NCBI GenBank assembly: GCA_027486835.1
Contig: JAIXOJ010000052.1
Location: forward strand, 1-64,000
Source of the DNA: Chitinophagaceae bacterium
GTDB taxonomy: Bacteria > Bacteroidota > Bacteroidia > Chitinophagales > Chitinophagaceae
Reading direction: 5' to 3'
Length of the DNA: 64,000 nt
Made by a program: the position numbers and the translations under genes. The notes beneath the pieces are model-generated. The model was not told where the DNA came from. It saw only the letters and a list, made by a program, of their open reading frames with translations, and made no database searches. Below, in pieces: positions 27,101-35,976 of the stretch (position 1 is the stretch's first letter; every line of letters starts with the position of its first letter).

Positions 27101-29219
27101 TGTTGAAATTAGAAAGGAAGGCTATATCGTGCATGATTTTGTAATGACAAAAAATAATCAGTCTATCAATATTCATAACCAAACTCCAACAGTGGCATCG
27201 CCCATACTTTTTAAGATTGATAATTTTAGGTTGAGTCAATTATTGGCGATTGCCAATCAAGATAGTACCATGGCAGGCGGATTTTTAAACGCAGATGCCA
27301 CCATTGCGCAGCCTATTATTGGCTTGCCGGCTGTGGAAGGCCATATCAGCGTAAATCAGTTAACTTACAAGAAAGTAGTGATAGGCGATATCGCTTTAAA
27401 AACCAAGATTGGGGTAGATAAAATTATTGGTGTTCAGGGCGGCATTACCGGGGCTAATGAGGTAACAGTAACTGGTGGATACAACACAAAAGACAATGCA
27501 TTCAGCATTAGCACCGACATTAAACAACTGAACCTGAAAGCGATTGAAGCATTTTCTCAAGGAAATATTATCAGAACGGATGGCAATCTGCACGGAAATG
27601 TTTTTGCCACCGGTACATTGGAAAACCCCACTTGGAAGGGCGAATTGGTATTTGATACCACACAGTTTGCCACCAATATGTTTGGTTCGTTGTACAAAAT
27701 AAACAACCAAAAGATTGACTTTGAATATCCCAATATCGGTTTGTACGATTTTACAATTACGGATTCATTGGATAATAAATTGGTAATTGATGGAACTATT
27801 AAAAGACTACCCGAAAATGATTTTGCTTTGAACATGAATGTAAATACCAAAAATTTCATTGCCATCAACCAAGTGCGTAGTCCCAATGCGCTTATTTACG
27901 GGCAAGGCATTGTGGATGCGGCTATTTTAATTGCCGGCACGACCACCACTCCTGATATTTCGGGCAATCTTACCCTTGATAACAAAAGCGACATCCATTA
28001 TATTTTACCCACCAAGAATAACTACAAGGACGATTTAAAGCAAGTGGTAAAATTCATTGACATTGATACCATTCAATCATTTCGCAACGACAATCAAATC
28101 TATACTTCCGCCGCAGATACCATCGGCACCATCAAATACAATGGGGTTACTTACAACCTCAATATGTCCGTGAGGGAAAATGCCAGTATTACTGTATTAA
28201 TGGATCCCGCCACAGGCGATGAATTAAAAATAAAAGGCAGGGCGCAGTTGAATGCTGGATTAGATGAAAATGGCATACTCGGTATTTCGGGTGTGTATCA
28301 ATTGAAAGAGGGTTCTTACAATTTATCGTATCAATTCATTAAAAAACGTTTTGATTTGGTAGATGGCAGCACCATCACTTTTAGTGGCAACCCAATGGAA
28401 GCACAGGCGGACATTACGGCGAAGTATAACATTGAAACCTCCCCTTCTGAATTATTGAGCAATGAAATTTCAGCAGGCGGTGCAGAATTGGGCGCAGCTT
28501 ACAGCAAAAAGATTCCTATTGAAGTAATACTGAAAATAAAAGGGCCGATTAGCAAGCCTGAATTGAGTTTCGACATAAAGGTTAAGGACAACGCCGATGG
28601 CGTGAATACCACATTGGGTATTACCATCGAAAATAAATTGGCGCAATACCGTGCTGATGCTTCTTCCATGAACAAGCAGGTGTTTGCCTTGCTGATATTG
28701 GGTAGATTTATTGGCGATAGAAGCAGCGATTTTTTCTCTACCGATAATAGTGGCAGCAGCACCAACGACATTGTAAAGCAAAGTGTGAGCAAGTTTTTGG
28801 CAGAAGCGGTAAATCAAATTGCAGCAGATTTGATAACTGGGGTAGATATTAATTTAGATTTAAAAAGCTACCAAGCAGATGCCGCAACCAACACAGCCAC
28901 CCGCACCGATGTGAACGTGGCATTGTCCAAACAATTATTAAATGATCGGCTGACAGTAACGGTAGGTAAAAGTTTTACGGTGGAAGGTGCCGACCCAGTG
29001 GCAAAAACCCAAACCAATAGCAATATTGATTTTCTGCCTGATGTAAGAACTACTTACAAACTTTCTAAAGACGGCAAATATGCCATTAAAGCCTATCGGA
29101 AAAATCAGTATGAAGCTATTATGGATGGCTATTTTATAGAAACAGGGGTTGCATTTTCCTTCACCATGAACTATGATAAATTCAAAGAAATTGCACGAAA
29201 AAGGAGGCGGAGGAAATAG
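24174..29219 (+). CDS. tamB: Translocation and assembly module protein TamB (DUF490)
   Basis: A 1681-residue envelope protein. One N-terminal membrane segment (IVSLTLGLLLLLMLAGVVF, about residues 20-38) is followed by more than 1500 residues of repetitive beta-strand sequence of the AsmA/TamB type, an elongated groove thought to carry hydrophobic cargo across the periplasm. The C-terminal 450 residues carry the TamB domain: GTLENPTWKGELVFDTTQFATN-like strands, IDGTIKRLPENDFALNMNV, LDENGILGISGVYQL, and FALLILGRFIG, with the end reading RLTVTVGKSFTVEG. No ATG precedes the membrane segment; the TTG at 24174 is the best start. The lipidated TamA-like partner follows 860 bases downstream. Confidence 0.9.
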   Translation: MTIEKKNLPKSIHQYRWLRIVSLTLGLLLLLMLAGVVFLHTPFAKNYVRKKAVSYLNQKLGTTVSVGQLDYNLLGWIKLNSILLIDQQKDTLLNGESIYVSFHLLGLIRGKIDLNEIAIQQLQVHLRRKSTDTSFNYQYIIDAFASKSSKKTAKPIQLSVDKIALQSIELSFDDVKQQRFFQSKLSNLVSSIKQVDIDKMQFAINDFVLQNASFVMVDKGKKGEKQAIAPTPSKPSPFLLSAHHILIEKLAVNYQNIDGKLNYNNLIDTLQTEDATVNVLSESFAAQSILLNNSRFNLSTNDPKVVLKDTVKQVFSFVVKQGWNVKAGKISLHNNSVAIDNNAFDTAKEGIDYNHLKLANIYLQANTLHYHADSIAGNIESGSVLGNNFLVKDIKGICLLDEKHAIAKGFRIVTQQSLIAANAEVVFNQPTHSLTQGLGNISEATKITLAIDSSNLGYGEFLFFFPSYKRTSPLALTPNQKIMLLGKAAGTLKEMNLTKLLMKTDNQQFQLDVKGKLQHLLSPKSLQYNLAISKLFVDKAILAEGIKQQLLAKKINLPTNLLLVGTLKGGISATHAIVKMSSPYGLANIDANVSNLSTPKNISYTVAVLANRFQTGKWFFQDTLLGLLTGKINLKGKGFNYAKDNIQATTAIKSWMIKGYNYTNLNLKAAINKGAFTTKGNIRDTNMVAAIDMIGTIDGKYPTLKGSIHIHQIDLAKLHFTKDSIQLKSIVKINASSLDPQTLNVLVRLDSNNIIYNGKHWKGDSILLTANAANGSTQFFVNAPFAQASLIGKYNYQHLPTAINAFVKQHIVQSKKETTKAIKQQAVLTATLFTDASLRALFPLLEIVKPATVFISFNNGNKDSTLEVIASIPSIIYNDNEVNNLSLNAIGVDSSMHIALATQYIIIGTKKYFHAEINATLADSTLLVAAATDDAKGKPFYALGGVVTLLKDATKIHLSDSLMLNYGTWVAAKNNFVEIRKEGYIVHDFVMTKNNQSINIHNQTPTVASPILFKIDNFRLSQLLAIANQDSTMAGGFLNADATIAQPIIGLPAVEGHISVNQLTYKKVVIGDIALKTKIGVDKIIGVQGGITGANEVTVTGGYNTKDNAFSISTDIKQLNLKAIEAFSQGNIIRTDGNLHGNVFATGTLENPTWKGELVFDTTQFATNMFGSLYKINNQKIDFEYPNIGLYDFTITDSLDNKLVIDGTIKRLPENDFALNMNVNTKNFIAINQVRSPNALIYGQGIVDAAILIAGTTTTPDISGNLTLDNKSDIHYILPTKNNYKDDLKQVVKFIDIDTIQSFRNDNQIYTSAADTIGTIKYNGVTYNLNMSVRENASITVLMDPATGDELKIKGRAQLNAGLDENGILGISGVYQLKEGSYNLSYQFIKKRFDLVDGSTITFSGNPMEAQADITAKYNIETSPSELLSNEISAGGAELGAAYSKKIPIEVILKIKGPISKPELSFDIKVKDNADGVNTTLGITIENKLAQYRADASSMNKQVFALLILGRFIGDRSSDFFSTDNSGSSTNDIVKQSVSKFLAEAVNQIAADLITGVDINLDLKSYQADAATNTATRTDVNVALSKQLLNDRLTVTVGKSFTVEGADPVAKTQTNSNIDFLPDVRTTYKLSKDGKYAIKAYRKNQYEAIMDGYFIETGVAFSFTMNYDKFKEIARKRRRRK

Positions 29220-29450
29220 TGGTTAGTGGTTAGGGGTTAGTGGTTAGTGGTTAGTGGTTAGTGGTTAGTGATTAGTGATTAGTGGTTAATCTGCTAATGG
29301 GTTTATTGATATTTCGTCAACATAAAAAAAATAGAATTGAAATGATGTTCCAAGCCCTGAAAGGGCGAAATACAATAGCCAAGGGTGAAGCCCTTGGACT
29401 TGGACAATGGAATTCAAAAGGTGTATTAGGTTTTAGAGTTTAGGGAGGGT
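29219..29450. repeat. Composite repeat, copy 1 (GGTTAGTG array plus palindromes)
   Basis: Begins at the tamB stop codon with about eight GGTTAGTG/GATTAGTG units (29219-29289), then a spacer, then a segment with two palindromes (CCCTGAAAGGG; CCAAGGGTGAAGCCCTTGG) and AATGGAATTCAAAAGGTGTA. The same order recurs at 29808-30048, making a direct repeat of about 235 bp. Confidence 0.9.
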
Positions 29451-29472
29451 GCATAAAAGTTTTTCGTACCCA

Positions 29473-29751
29473 TCTAAAAATTGGCTAGATAAGCTGTCAA
29501 CAATTGTTTTCAGCCCAAAAACTGGCTAGATAAGCTGTCAACAATTGTTTTCAGACCAAAAATTGGCTAAATGAGCTGTCAACAACTGTTTGCAGCCTAA
29601 AAATTGGCTAGATAAGCTGTCAACAATTGTTTTCAGGCCAAAAATTGGCTAGATGAGCTGTCAACAACTGTTTTCAGCCCAAAAATTGACTAGATGAGCT
29701 GTCAACAATTGTTTTCAACCTAAAAATTGGTTAGATAAGCTGTCTAAAGCT
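29473..29751. repeat. 41-bp minisatellite, seven copies
   Basis: The unit contains AAAATTGGCTAGATAAGCTG and TCAACAATTGTTTTCAG. Its GGC/GGT marker falls at 29485, 29526, 29567, 29608, 29649, 29690 and 29731, always 41 bp apart. Copies differ at scattered positions. A 41-bp unit is not a whole number of codons and the array has stops in every frame, so it is non-coding. Confidence 0.93.
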
Positions 29752-29807
29752 TTTGGCTTGTACAACTATTTATCGTTTGACTAAAAATAAATTTATGAAC
29801 CAGTTAG

Positions 29808-30048
29808 TAGTTAGTGATTAGTGGTTAGTGGTTAGTGGTTAGTGGTTAGTGATTAGTGATTAGTGGTTAGTGATTAGTGGTTAGTGATTAATCCATTAAT
29901 AGCTTAACTGATATTCTTCCAACAAGAAAAAATTAGTATCGAAATGATTCCCAAAGCCCTGAAAGGGCGAAATACAATAGCCAAGGGTGAAGCCCTTGGA
30001 AATGGACCATGGAATTCAAAAGGTGTACAAGGTTTTAGAGTTTGAAGA
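29808..30048. repeat. Composite repeat, copy 2, reaching to the tamL-like gene
   Basis: Second copy of the element at 29219-29450: GGTTAGTG/GATTAGTG units to about 29893, a diverged spacer, the same two palindromes (29955-30001), and GGAATTCAAAAGGTGTA. It ends about 35 bases before the preferred start of the TamA-like gene, so an open frame that begins at 29987 is translated repeat. Confidence 0.88.
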
Positions 30049-30082
30049 AGGTTTTGTGTCAGGTTATAACAACAACTATGAA

Positions 30083-32383
30083 ATGCTGAAAATATTGAGT
30101 CGAGGTTACCTATTTGTATTGATTGTGTTGATGGCTACAGCTTGCAGCGTCAATAAAAAACTGCCTGCGGGTGAATTGTTATACAATGGCAGTACGGTTA
30201 CCGTTAATAAAGACAGTGGCGTTAAGGCAAGTAGCAAGAGCATTCGCAAGCAGATGGAAAAAATAATTCTCCCTAGAAAAAATAAAATGCTGTTGGGGTG
30301 GCCCTATAAAGTGTGGGCATGGTATGCCATTGGCGAAACAAAAAAGGAAAAGGGATTCAAACATTGGTTAAGAGAAAAATTTGGCGAGCCACCCGTATTG
30401 AGCAGTTCCATAAAACCAAAGCTGAACATCGACAATATGAAAGGATACTTAGAAAACGAAGGGTATTACCGTAGCAAGACTTATGGAGATACCATGATGA
30501 AAAAACATCGGGTAATGGCGGCCTACCGAGTGCAATTAGCCCATCCTTATAGTATCAAAGCCATCAATTGGAAGATAGATAGCAGTCAATTATTGACCAA
30601 GATATTGGAAGGCTTGCACGACAAAACCCTCCTGATACCCGGCGAGCGCATTACCCTAGATAAAATAAAAACGGAACGCAACAGAGTGGATTTGCAGTTG
30701 AAAAACCAAGGCTATTATTACTTTAATGCAGATTATTTGATTGCCTATATTGATACTACTTTAAAAAGTTATCAAGCCAATATTTATATGGGTCTAAAAC
30801 CCACCACACCGCAAAAAGTAAAGCGGATTTATACCATCAACAACATCATCGTTTTCCCCAACTACACTTTGCTCCGACCACCGCCCGATACCTCATTGGC
30901 CAACCTCCTTAAAATAGACCGAATTTTAATTAGGGATACCGTGCATAAGTTCAAACCCACGGTGTTCACCAAGGCCATCACTTACCGACCGGGCAGTTTG
31001 TATTCGCTTACGGAGCAGAACAAAACACTCAATCGCTTTATCAATTTAGGGGCGTTTAAGTTTGTAAAAAATCGTTTTGAACCTGCCACTAAAAGCGATA
31101 CGCCCAATAGCGTGAATGCCTACTATTATTTAACGCCCCAAAAGAAAAAAACCATCCAAGTGCAGATAGGCAGCTTTGCCAAATCGAATGCTTATGTGGG
31201 TGGTCAATTAAATGTCAATTGGCTCAACCGCAATGTGTTTAGCGGGGCAGAATCATTTAATGTAAAATCGTATTTCTCTTACGAAACCGTTCCTTCCGAT
31301 TCCACCCAAGGCAAATCCAACTATCGCGTTGGGGCGGAAGCCGCATTGGTAATACCCCGTTTTTTTGTCCCTTTTAAAGTAAAAGACGACTATTTATTTC
31401 CCCCACGCACCCGATTTACTTTGGGCTACGAATGGTTTAGACGACAACAACTGTACACCAAAAACTTTTATCGTTTTCAATATGAGGTAAACTGGAAACC
31501 CAAAATCAATATTGAACATACCGTTGCTCCCATTAGCATTACTTATGTAAATACGACCGCTTTTGCCCCCCAATACCAAGCCCAAATTGGCAATAATGAA
31601 GTGCTTCGTCTGAGCAATCTGCCCGAAATAGTAAGCGGTTCGTTTTATAATTTCACCACTTCTTCCACTTATCCGAATTCCGTAAATGTGGTCTATCTAA
31701 ATGCAAATGCCGAAGTAGCGGGCAATATTGCTGGTGCGGCAACAGGCGCAAAAACCAGCTATAGCAAAAGTGTTTTGGGGGCATATTTTGCCCAATACGC
31801 AAAGGCCGATGTTGAGTTTAGGTATAGCAGAAAACTACAAACGGATGTTTATTTGGCCAATCGAATCATTATTGGGGCTAGTACGCCCTACCACAATTCA
31901 AGGTTTTTGCCCTTTTCCCGACAGTTTATTATTGGCGGTGCCAATGGTTTGCGTGGATTCACACCCCGCAACATTGGCCCTGGCACAACGCAGACCACTG
32001 CCTATCAACGCGTGTATTACCCACAAATAGGTGGTGATTATAAATTGGAAATGAACAGCGAACTGCGTTTTCCCATTTTCGCACCAAGATTAAAAGGCGC
32101 CCTATTTATAGATGCAGGCAATATCTGGCTAAAAGACAGTACCCTTTTTTCACCCACTGGACAGCTTACCAAAGATTTCTTGCACGAGTTGGCAGTAGAT
32201 GCGGGCATGGGCTTGCGCATAGATATTAGTATTTTAATCATTCGGATAGATATGGCTTTCCCATTAGCCAAACCTTGGCTGCCCCGAGGAGAACGATGGG
32301 TGTTGCCTCAAGTGGCAGTGGGCAGTAAGGCGTGGCGAAGCGAAAATTTGGTGTTTAATTTTGGGATTGGGTATCCGTTTTAG
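30083..32383 (+). CDS. tamL: TamA-like outer-membrane lipoprotein (TamL type)
   Basis: A 766-residue Omp85 protein that probably works with TamB in exporting or inserting envelope components. The start MLKILSRGYLFVLIVLMATAC gives a signal peptide with lipobox ATAC, then SVNKKLPAGELLYNGS. POTRA-like repeats cover residues 60-370 (MKGYLENEGYYRS, LKNQGYYYFNADYL). The C-terminal barrel has RQFIIGGANGLRGFTPRNIGPG (surface-antigen signature) and ends FNFGIGYPF. ATG 30083 is chosen because the 32 codons upstream lie in the composite repeat and would bury the signal peptide. Known Bacteroidota TamA homologues are lipidated and follow tamB, as here. Confidence 0.88.
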   Translation: MLKILSRGYLFVLIVLMATACSVNKKLPAGELLYNGSTVTVNKDSGVKASSKSIRKQMEKIILPRKNKMLLGWPYKVWAWYAIGETKKEKGFKHWLREKFGEPPVLSSSIKPKLNIDNMKGYLENEGYYRSKTYGDTMMKKHRVMAAYRVQLAHPYSIKAINWKIDSSQLLTKILEGLHDKTLLIPGERITLDKIKTERNRVDLQLKNQGYYYFNADYLIAYIDTTLKSYQANIYMGLKPTTPQKVKRIYTINNIIVFPNYTLLRPPPDTSLANLLKIDRILIRDTVHKFKPTVFTKAITYRPGSLYSLTEQNKTLNRFINLGAFKFVKNRFEPATKSDTPNSVNAYYYLTPQKKKTIQVQIGSFAKSNAYVGGQLNVNWLNRNVFSGAESFNVKSYFSYETVPSDSTQGKSNYRVGAEAALVIPRFFVPFKVKDDYLFPPRTRFTLGYEWFRRQQLYTKNFYRFQYEVNWKPKINIEHTVAPISITYVNTTAFAPQYQAQIGNNEVLRLSNLPEIVSGSFYNFTTSSTYPNSVNVVYLNANAEVAGNIAGAATGAKTSYSKSVLGAYFAQYAKADVEFRYSRKLQTDVYLANRIIIGASTPYHNSRFLPFSRQFIIGGANGLRGFTPRNIGPGTTQTTAYQRVYYPQIGGDYKLEMNSELRFPIFAPRLKGALFIDAGNIWLKDSTLFSPTGQLTKDFLHELAVDAGMGLRIDISILIIRIDMAFPLAKPWLPRGERWVLPQVAVGSKAWRSENLVFNFGIGYPF

Positions 32384-32498
32384 GGGGTTAGTATTGGATT
32401 AAAAAATCGAATTAGCACTGACAGGTTATAATATACCTTTTAAGGCTGAACAAAAAGAAAACCTAATTGGGTGCAGGACACCTATACTTTTCATCTCC

Positions 32499-35009
32499 CT
32501 AATGTTTTAAGTTATTATCCAACTCAGGTTCATGATAGGTATTAAAATGTGCGCTTAAAACCTGTGGATTTCTGGTAAGTCTATCAAAAGCCTCAAAGAA
32601 AGTTTCATCAATCAATTTACCACATGCGTGTGTAAGCCCATATCGGTTGCTGCCCATATCTGCTCTAATGTTTGCAAAACCCAATGCTAAAACCTGTTTC
32701 TTAAACGCTTCTATGTCAGTAGTATTTATTTCTACAAACACTTCGTTGTTGCAAAATGTAATTCTGTTTTTATTCATCACGGTAAACAAATTGCAGACAA
32801 AAGCAATGCTGGTATCGTTGGTCAATTGCATGATTACTTTGTATTGATCCTCAAAACTCAAAAATTGTAAGTTGATACCTCGTTGATGTTTACTAACATT
32901 AATTGTGGCAATTTTAGGATATTGCTTTTGTAAAATAGCAAGTATAGAATCGGTTATTTGATAGGTTGTTCTATTCTTGACTTTAATTTTTTGATAATTA
33001 AGAATGATGGTATATTGGTTTTTTAAAACAGAAAATGGTGTTCGATAATACCCAATTTTCAAGGTTCGTTCATTGGGTTTTAGTAAAAAAAACTGCATGG
33101 CAATATTGGCAGTAATCTTATTGTATGGCAGGGCAAAACCATAGCTGGTTGTATCTGTAAATGCGATGATGCTATCTGTTTCTTTGGTTATGTAAAAACT
33201 TTTTTTATAATTACCTACATCAATAATTGGTTGTTTCCATTTGCCATTTTCCAATACTTTGATATTAAAATTGGTATGCTGCCCTCCATTATCCCTATCA
33301 AAAGCAGTTAATGAAATTTCCTTGGAATACACCACTTCATCCATGCCCCAAACACCTTCTTTATAGAATTGCCATTTGCCCACTTTTAAACTCGTGTCCC
33401 CATCTAGAATAGAACCCATGGCTCTTAAATTACCATTGGGATAGGTAAAGAAGGCATTGCTGAATCTTTTGTTTTGCTGTTGGGCAATGGCATAGTTTAC
33501 GCTGCTATCTTTTTTATAAAACACCGTTGCATTGTTGCTTATGGTGGGTACGGTTATCCCAAATTGAAGTATGGTATTATCGTTTAAAGTTAAATTACAA
33601 GAAAAAGATTTGTTGTCAAAATCAAAGCTGCCGTTTTGCAATAAACCATTAAATATTAAAGGCGTGTATTGTTTTGGTGCAAGTGTTTGGTTGATGCTAA
33701 AAAAGTCTCTGGTAAAGCTGTACACTTTTGTAATATTCACAGCCTCGTCACAGCCATTATACAACCAAAATGTGTCTTTAATTAGCCTTTTTGCATTTTC
33801 GCCAATAACCGCTTGCAAAGGCAATTTGTGTAACTTTTCCGAAAATATAATACAGTTCTTGGGAGCATATTTTATGGGGGGAGGCACTGGTCTTAGCAAT
33901 GTTTCGTTTTTATCAAACAATACCCATTTCTTTTTATCCAGTTGATAGGTATTCACTATGCGTGAAGTATCTGTACTCAGGTATTCATAACGCCTCATGG
34001 TCTTTAAGGGCTTATAATAAAATACATCATCATAATTACTTAAAGCAGTATCTAATTCATACAATTTTTTAGAGGGGTTGAAAAGATAGAAATTGGTTTT
34101 TTCTCTAGCCACCATTTGCTTTAAGTCTCTCCAACGGTCTATTTGCACAGAAAAATCTTTTGCTTCCTCAATGCCTCTGTTATAGAAGTCCGTAAACGCA
34201 ATTATTTTCTTGCTTTCTTTCTCTATGGATTTGGATTGGCTGGGTATGTGTATTTCTTGGTGAACTTTCCCTGTTTGTGTGTTATATATTTTAGCCCCCG
34301 TAATCGTATATGTTTTTACTGACTCCTCTGTTTCTTTAAGTTCGTAATAATCAAATCTTACCGCATATTGTAGAACATTTTTTTCTCCTACCCCTTCTAT
34401 TTTCTGGTATTCTTCATTCAAAAATATTTCTATCGGTTCGAAAGCTTTGCCACCCATTGTTTCCACAGGTTTAGACAGTTTGAAATTTTTAGTAACTCCA
34501 TTATTGCAAATTCTTACAGATTTATGAAGAGGTAAATGAAAGGTTTGATTCGCATATAAATTACCGGTTAAGTCATTTATTCCCGATTCAACTTTTAGTT
34601 TATAAATAGGATATTGCGTCGGGTCTTTCAGGTTTAAGATGTCCATTCTAAAAGCAACCACATAATTATCGCCAATGTGGTAAAATTTCTGGCGCATCAA
34701 AGGATGATTTCCAGCTTGTTCTTTTGCCCGCCTGTTGTCCCAAAAAAAGAGGGTATCATTACGATGCTTCCACTGTTTATCTTCTTGATAAGATACATCA
34801 GCGGTAACTGGTTTATCGTTTTCATCCACCAAATACATCTTTAGATTTGGAATATTGGCAGCATCGTTTTTTGTGTGCACATTTACCACAAAGAGATAAT
34901 AATTATCATAACCACATTGCTGTGCAAACCCTGTGGTGGCCAATAAAATAATCAATGCCAAAAGGCTAATTTTTAAATTCAAAGGTTTACTTTTTATTCC
35001 AGATGCCAT
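32499..35009 (-). CDS. Large secreted protein of unknown function
   Basis: An 836-residue exported protein with signal peptide LALIILLATTGFAQQ. I do not recognise a family over the full length. Residues 25-120 read like a beta-sandwich (YYLFVVNVHTKNDAANIPNL). Near the middle, TYPNGNLRAMGSILDGDTSL and VGKWQFYKEG resemble a MORN/YwqK-type repeat. The last 200 residues contain two blocks (QYKVIMQLTNDTSIAFV; FVEINTTDIEAFKKQVLALG followed by LTRNPQVLSAHFN) that recall ferredoxin-like protease propeptides, which is inference only. No membrane anchor or type IX sorting tail is seen. It stands alone, convergent with the TamL-like gene. Confidence 0.7.
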   Translation of the reverse strand: MASGIKSKPLNLKISLLALIILLATTGFAQQCGYDNYYLFVVNVHTKNDAANIPNLKMYLVDENDKPVTADVSYQEDKQWKHRNDTLFFWDNRRAKEQAGNHPLMRQKFYHIGDNYVVAFRMDILNLKDPTQYPIYKLKVESGINDLTGNLYANQTFHLPLHKSVRICNNGVTKNFKLSKPVETMGGKAFEPIEIFLNEEYQKIEGVGEKNVLQYAVRFDYYELKETEESVKTYTITGAKIYNTQTGKVHQEIHIPSQSKSIEKESKKIIAFTDFYNRGIEEAKDFSVQIDRWRDLKQMVAREKTNFYLFNPSKKLYELDTALSNYDDVFYYKPLKTMRRYEYLSTDTSRIVNTYQLDKKKWVLFDKNETLLRPVPPPIKYAPKNCIIFSEKLHKLPLQAVIGENAKRLIKDTFWLYNGCDEAVNITKVYSFTRDFFSINQTLAPKQYTPLIFNGLLQNGSFDFDNKSFSCNLTLNDNTILQFGITVPTISNNATVFYKKDSSVNYAIAQQQNKRFSNAFFTYPNGNLRAMGSILDGDTSLKVGKWQFYKEGVWGMDEVVYSKEISLTAFDRDNGGQHTNFNIKVLENGKWKQPIIDVGNYKKSFYITKETDSIIAFTDTTSYGFALPYNKITANIAMQFFLLKPNERTLKIGYYRTPFSVLKNQYTIILNYQKIKVKNRTTYQITDSILAILQKQYPKIATINVSKHQRGINLQFLSFEDQYKVIMQLTNDTSIAFVCNLFTVMNKNRITFCNNEVFVEINTTDIEAFKKQVLALGFANIRADMGSNRYGLTHACGKLIDETFFEAFDRLTRNPQVLSAHFNTYHEPELDNNLKH

Positions 35010-35503
35010 ACCATTCGATTTTACATAAATGAAAAGATGCCGAGCAAACTATCGTTTAATAGATTGGTTGCAAACCTCGCTATTTCTATTTCATAAAAAA
35101 CATTCAGCTTCACAGCAGTTATACTGATTTACAAAGAGCTCCCTAACTCAGTGGCTCTACTATATAACTTCTTTGAAAAAGTCGTTTTCTAAATACCCGG
35201 TAGGCAATTCCCCTCTCGAGGGGTGCCCGCAGGGAGGGGTGGTATTTCCGCACAATTTATACAACTAGGAAACATTGGCTCCCAATCTCTTACTCTTTGC
35301 AAACGCCGTGGTACTCCGTGAAATAAAAGCACTCCCTGCGAGCCTAAGTAATGGATAAAAATTGTTAGAATCGGAGTAGTTCATTCACTAGGGGTACTTA
35401 TCCTTTCAATGAATTGCACCCGAATTAAGTGGCATTTTTTTAGGCTGTTTACAGGTAGGGCCTTAGCAAGCAACTCTATACAAGGGCGAACATTCAGTAG
35501 GAA

Positions 35504-35850
35504 AGCATCATTTAGTAATTGATGCGCCAATTTGTCATAAAATACCGCATAGAAGGTGAAATGAACTGTCCAAATGACCTTCTATGAACTTCAAACGACC
35601 TTCTATGAACTTCAAACGACCTTCTATCGACTTCAAATGACCTTCTATCGACTTCAAATGACCTTCTATGAACTTCAAATGACCTTCTATGAACTTCAAA
35701 TGACCTTCTATGAACTTCAAATGTACTTCTATGAACTTCAAATGTACTTCTACCCACTTCTTTCTACCTACTGCCTGCTTCAAAAAAGCTTTTAAGGATT
35801 ATTTATAGGCACTCTTATTCTTTGAATGTTTTATAACCAATTTTTTTGCA
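35504..35850. repeat. Dispersed repeat element, copy B, with clean 21-bp array
   Basis: Shares both flanks with copy A at 23326-23690: AGCATCATTTAGTAAT..., AACTGTCCAAATGACC before the array and AAGGATTATTTATAGGCA after it. The array (35576 to about 35764) has nine units of GACCTTCTATGAACTTCAAA plus one base, starting at 35576, 35597, 35618, 35639 and so on every 21 bp. Three frames stay open through it only because the unit is seven codons without a stop. The other parts of the 35010-35976 spacer hold nothing I can call. Confidence 0.92.
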
Positions 35851-35976
35851 TTTTTCAATGAACGCATTGTTGATTTAAGTAGTTTTCCACAGCTTACTCA
35901 CAATTTGTTTTTTGTTATTTAAATTTCAAAAACATTTCCTTTTTTTGCACAATCTTTAGTAATTTAAAAATAAGGT

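Noticed and set aside
29219-29289. Telomere-like GGTTAGTG repeats
   Set aside because: The window continues on both sides with ordinary genes and the repeat recurs at 29808, so this is an internal minisatellite and not a replicon end.
29473-29751. Regularly spaced repeats that could suggest a CRISPR array
   Set aside because: The whole 41-bp unit is repeated without unique spacers, copies differ at scattered sites, and no cas gene is present.
35512-35795. Three overlapping open frames of 73-82 residues in both strands
   Set aside because: They are only the 21-bp repeat (seven codons without a stop) read in different frames, such as a repeated FEVHRRS; no signal or credible start context.
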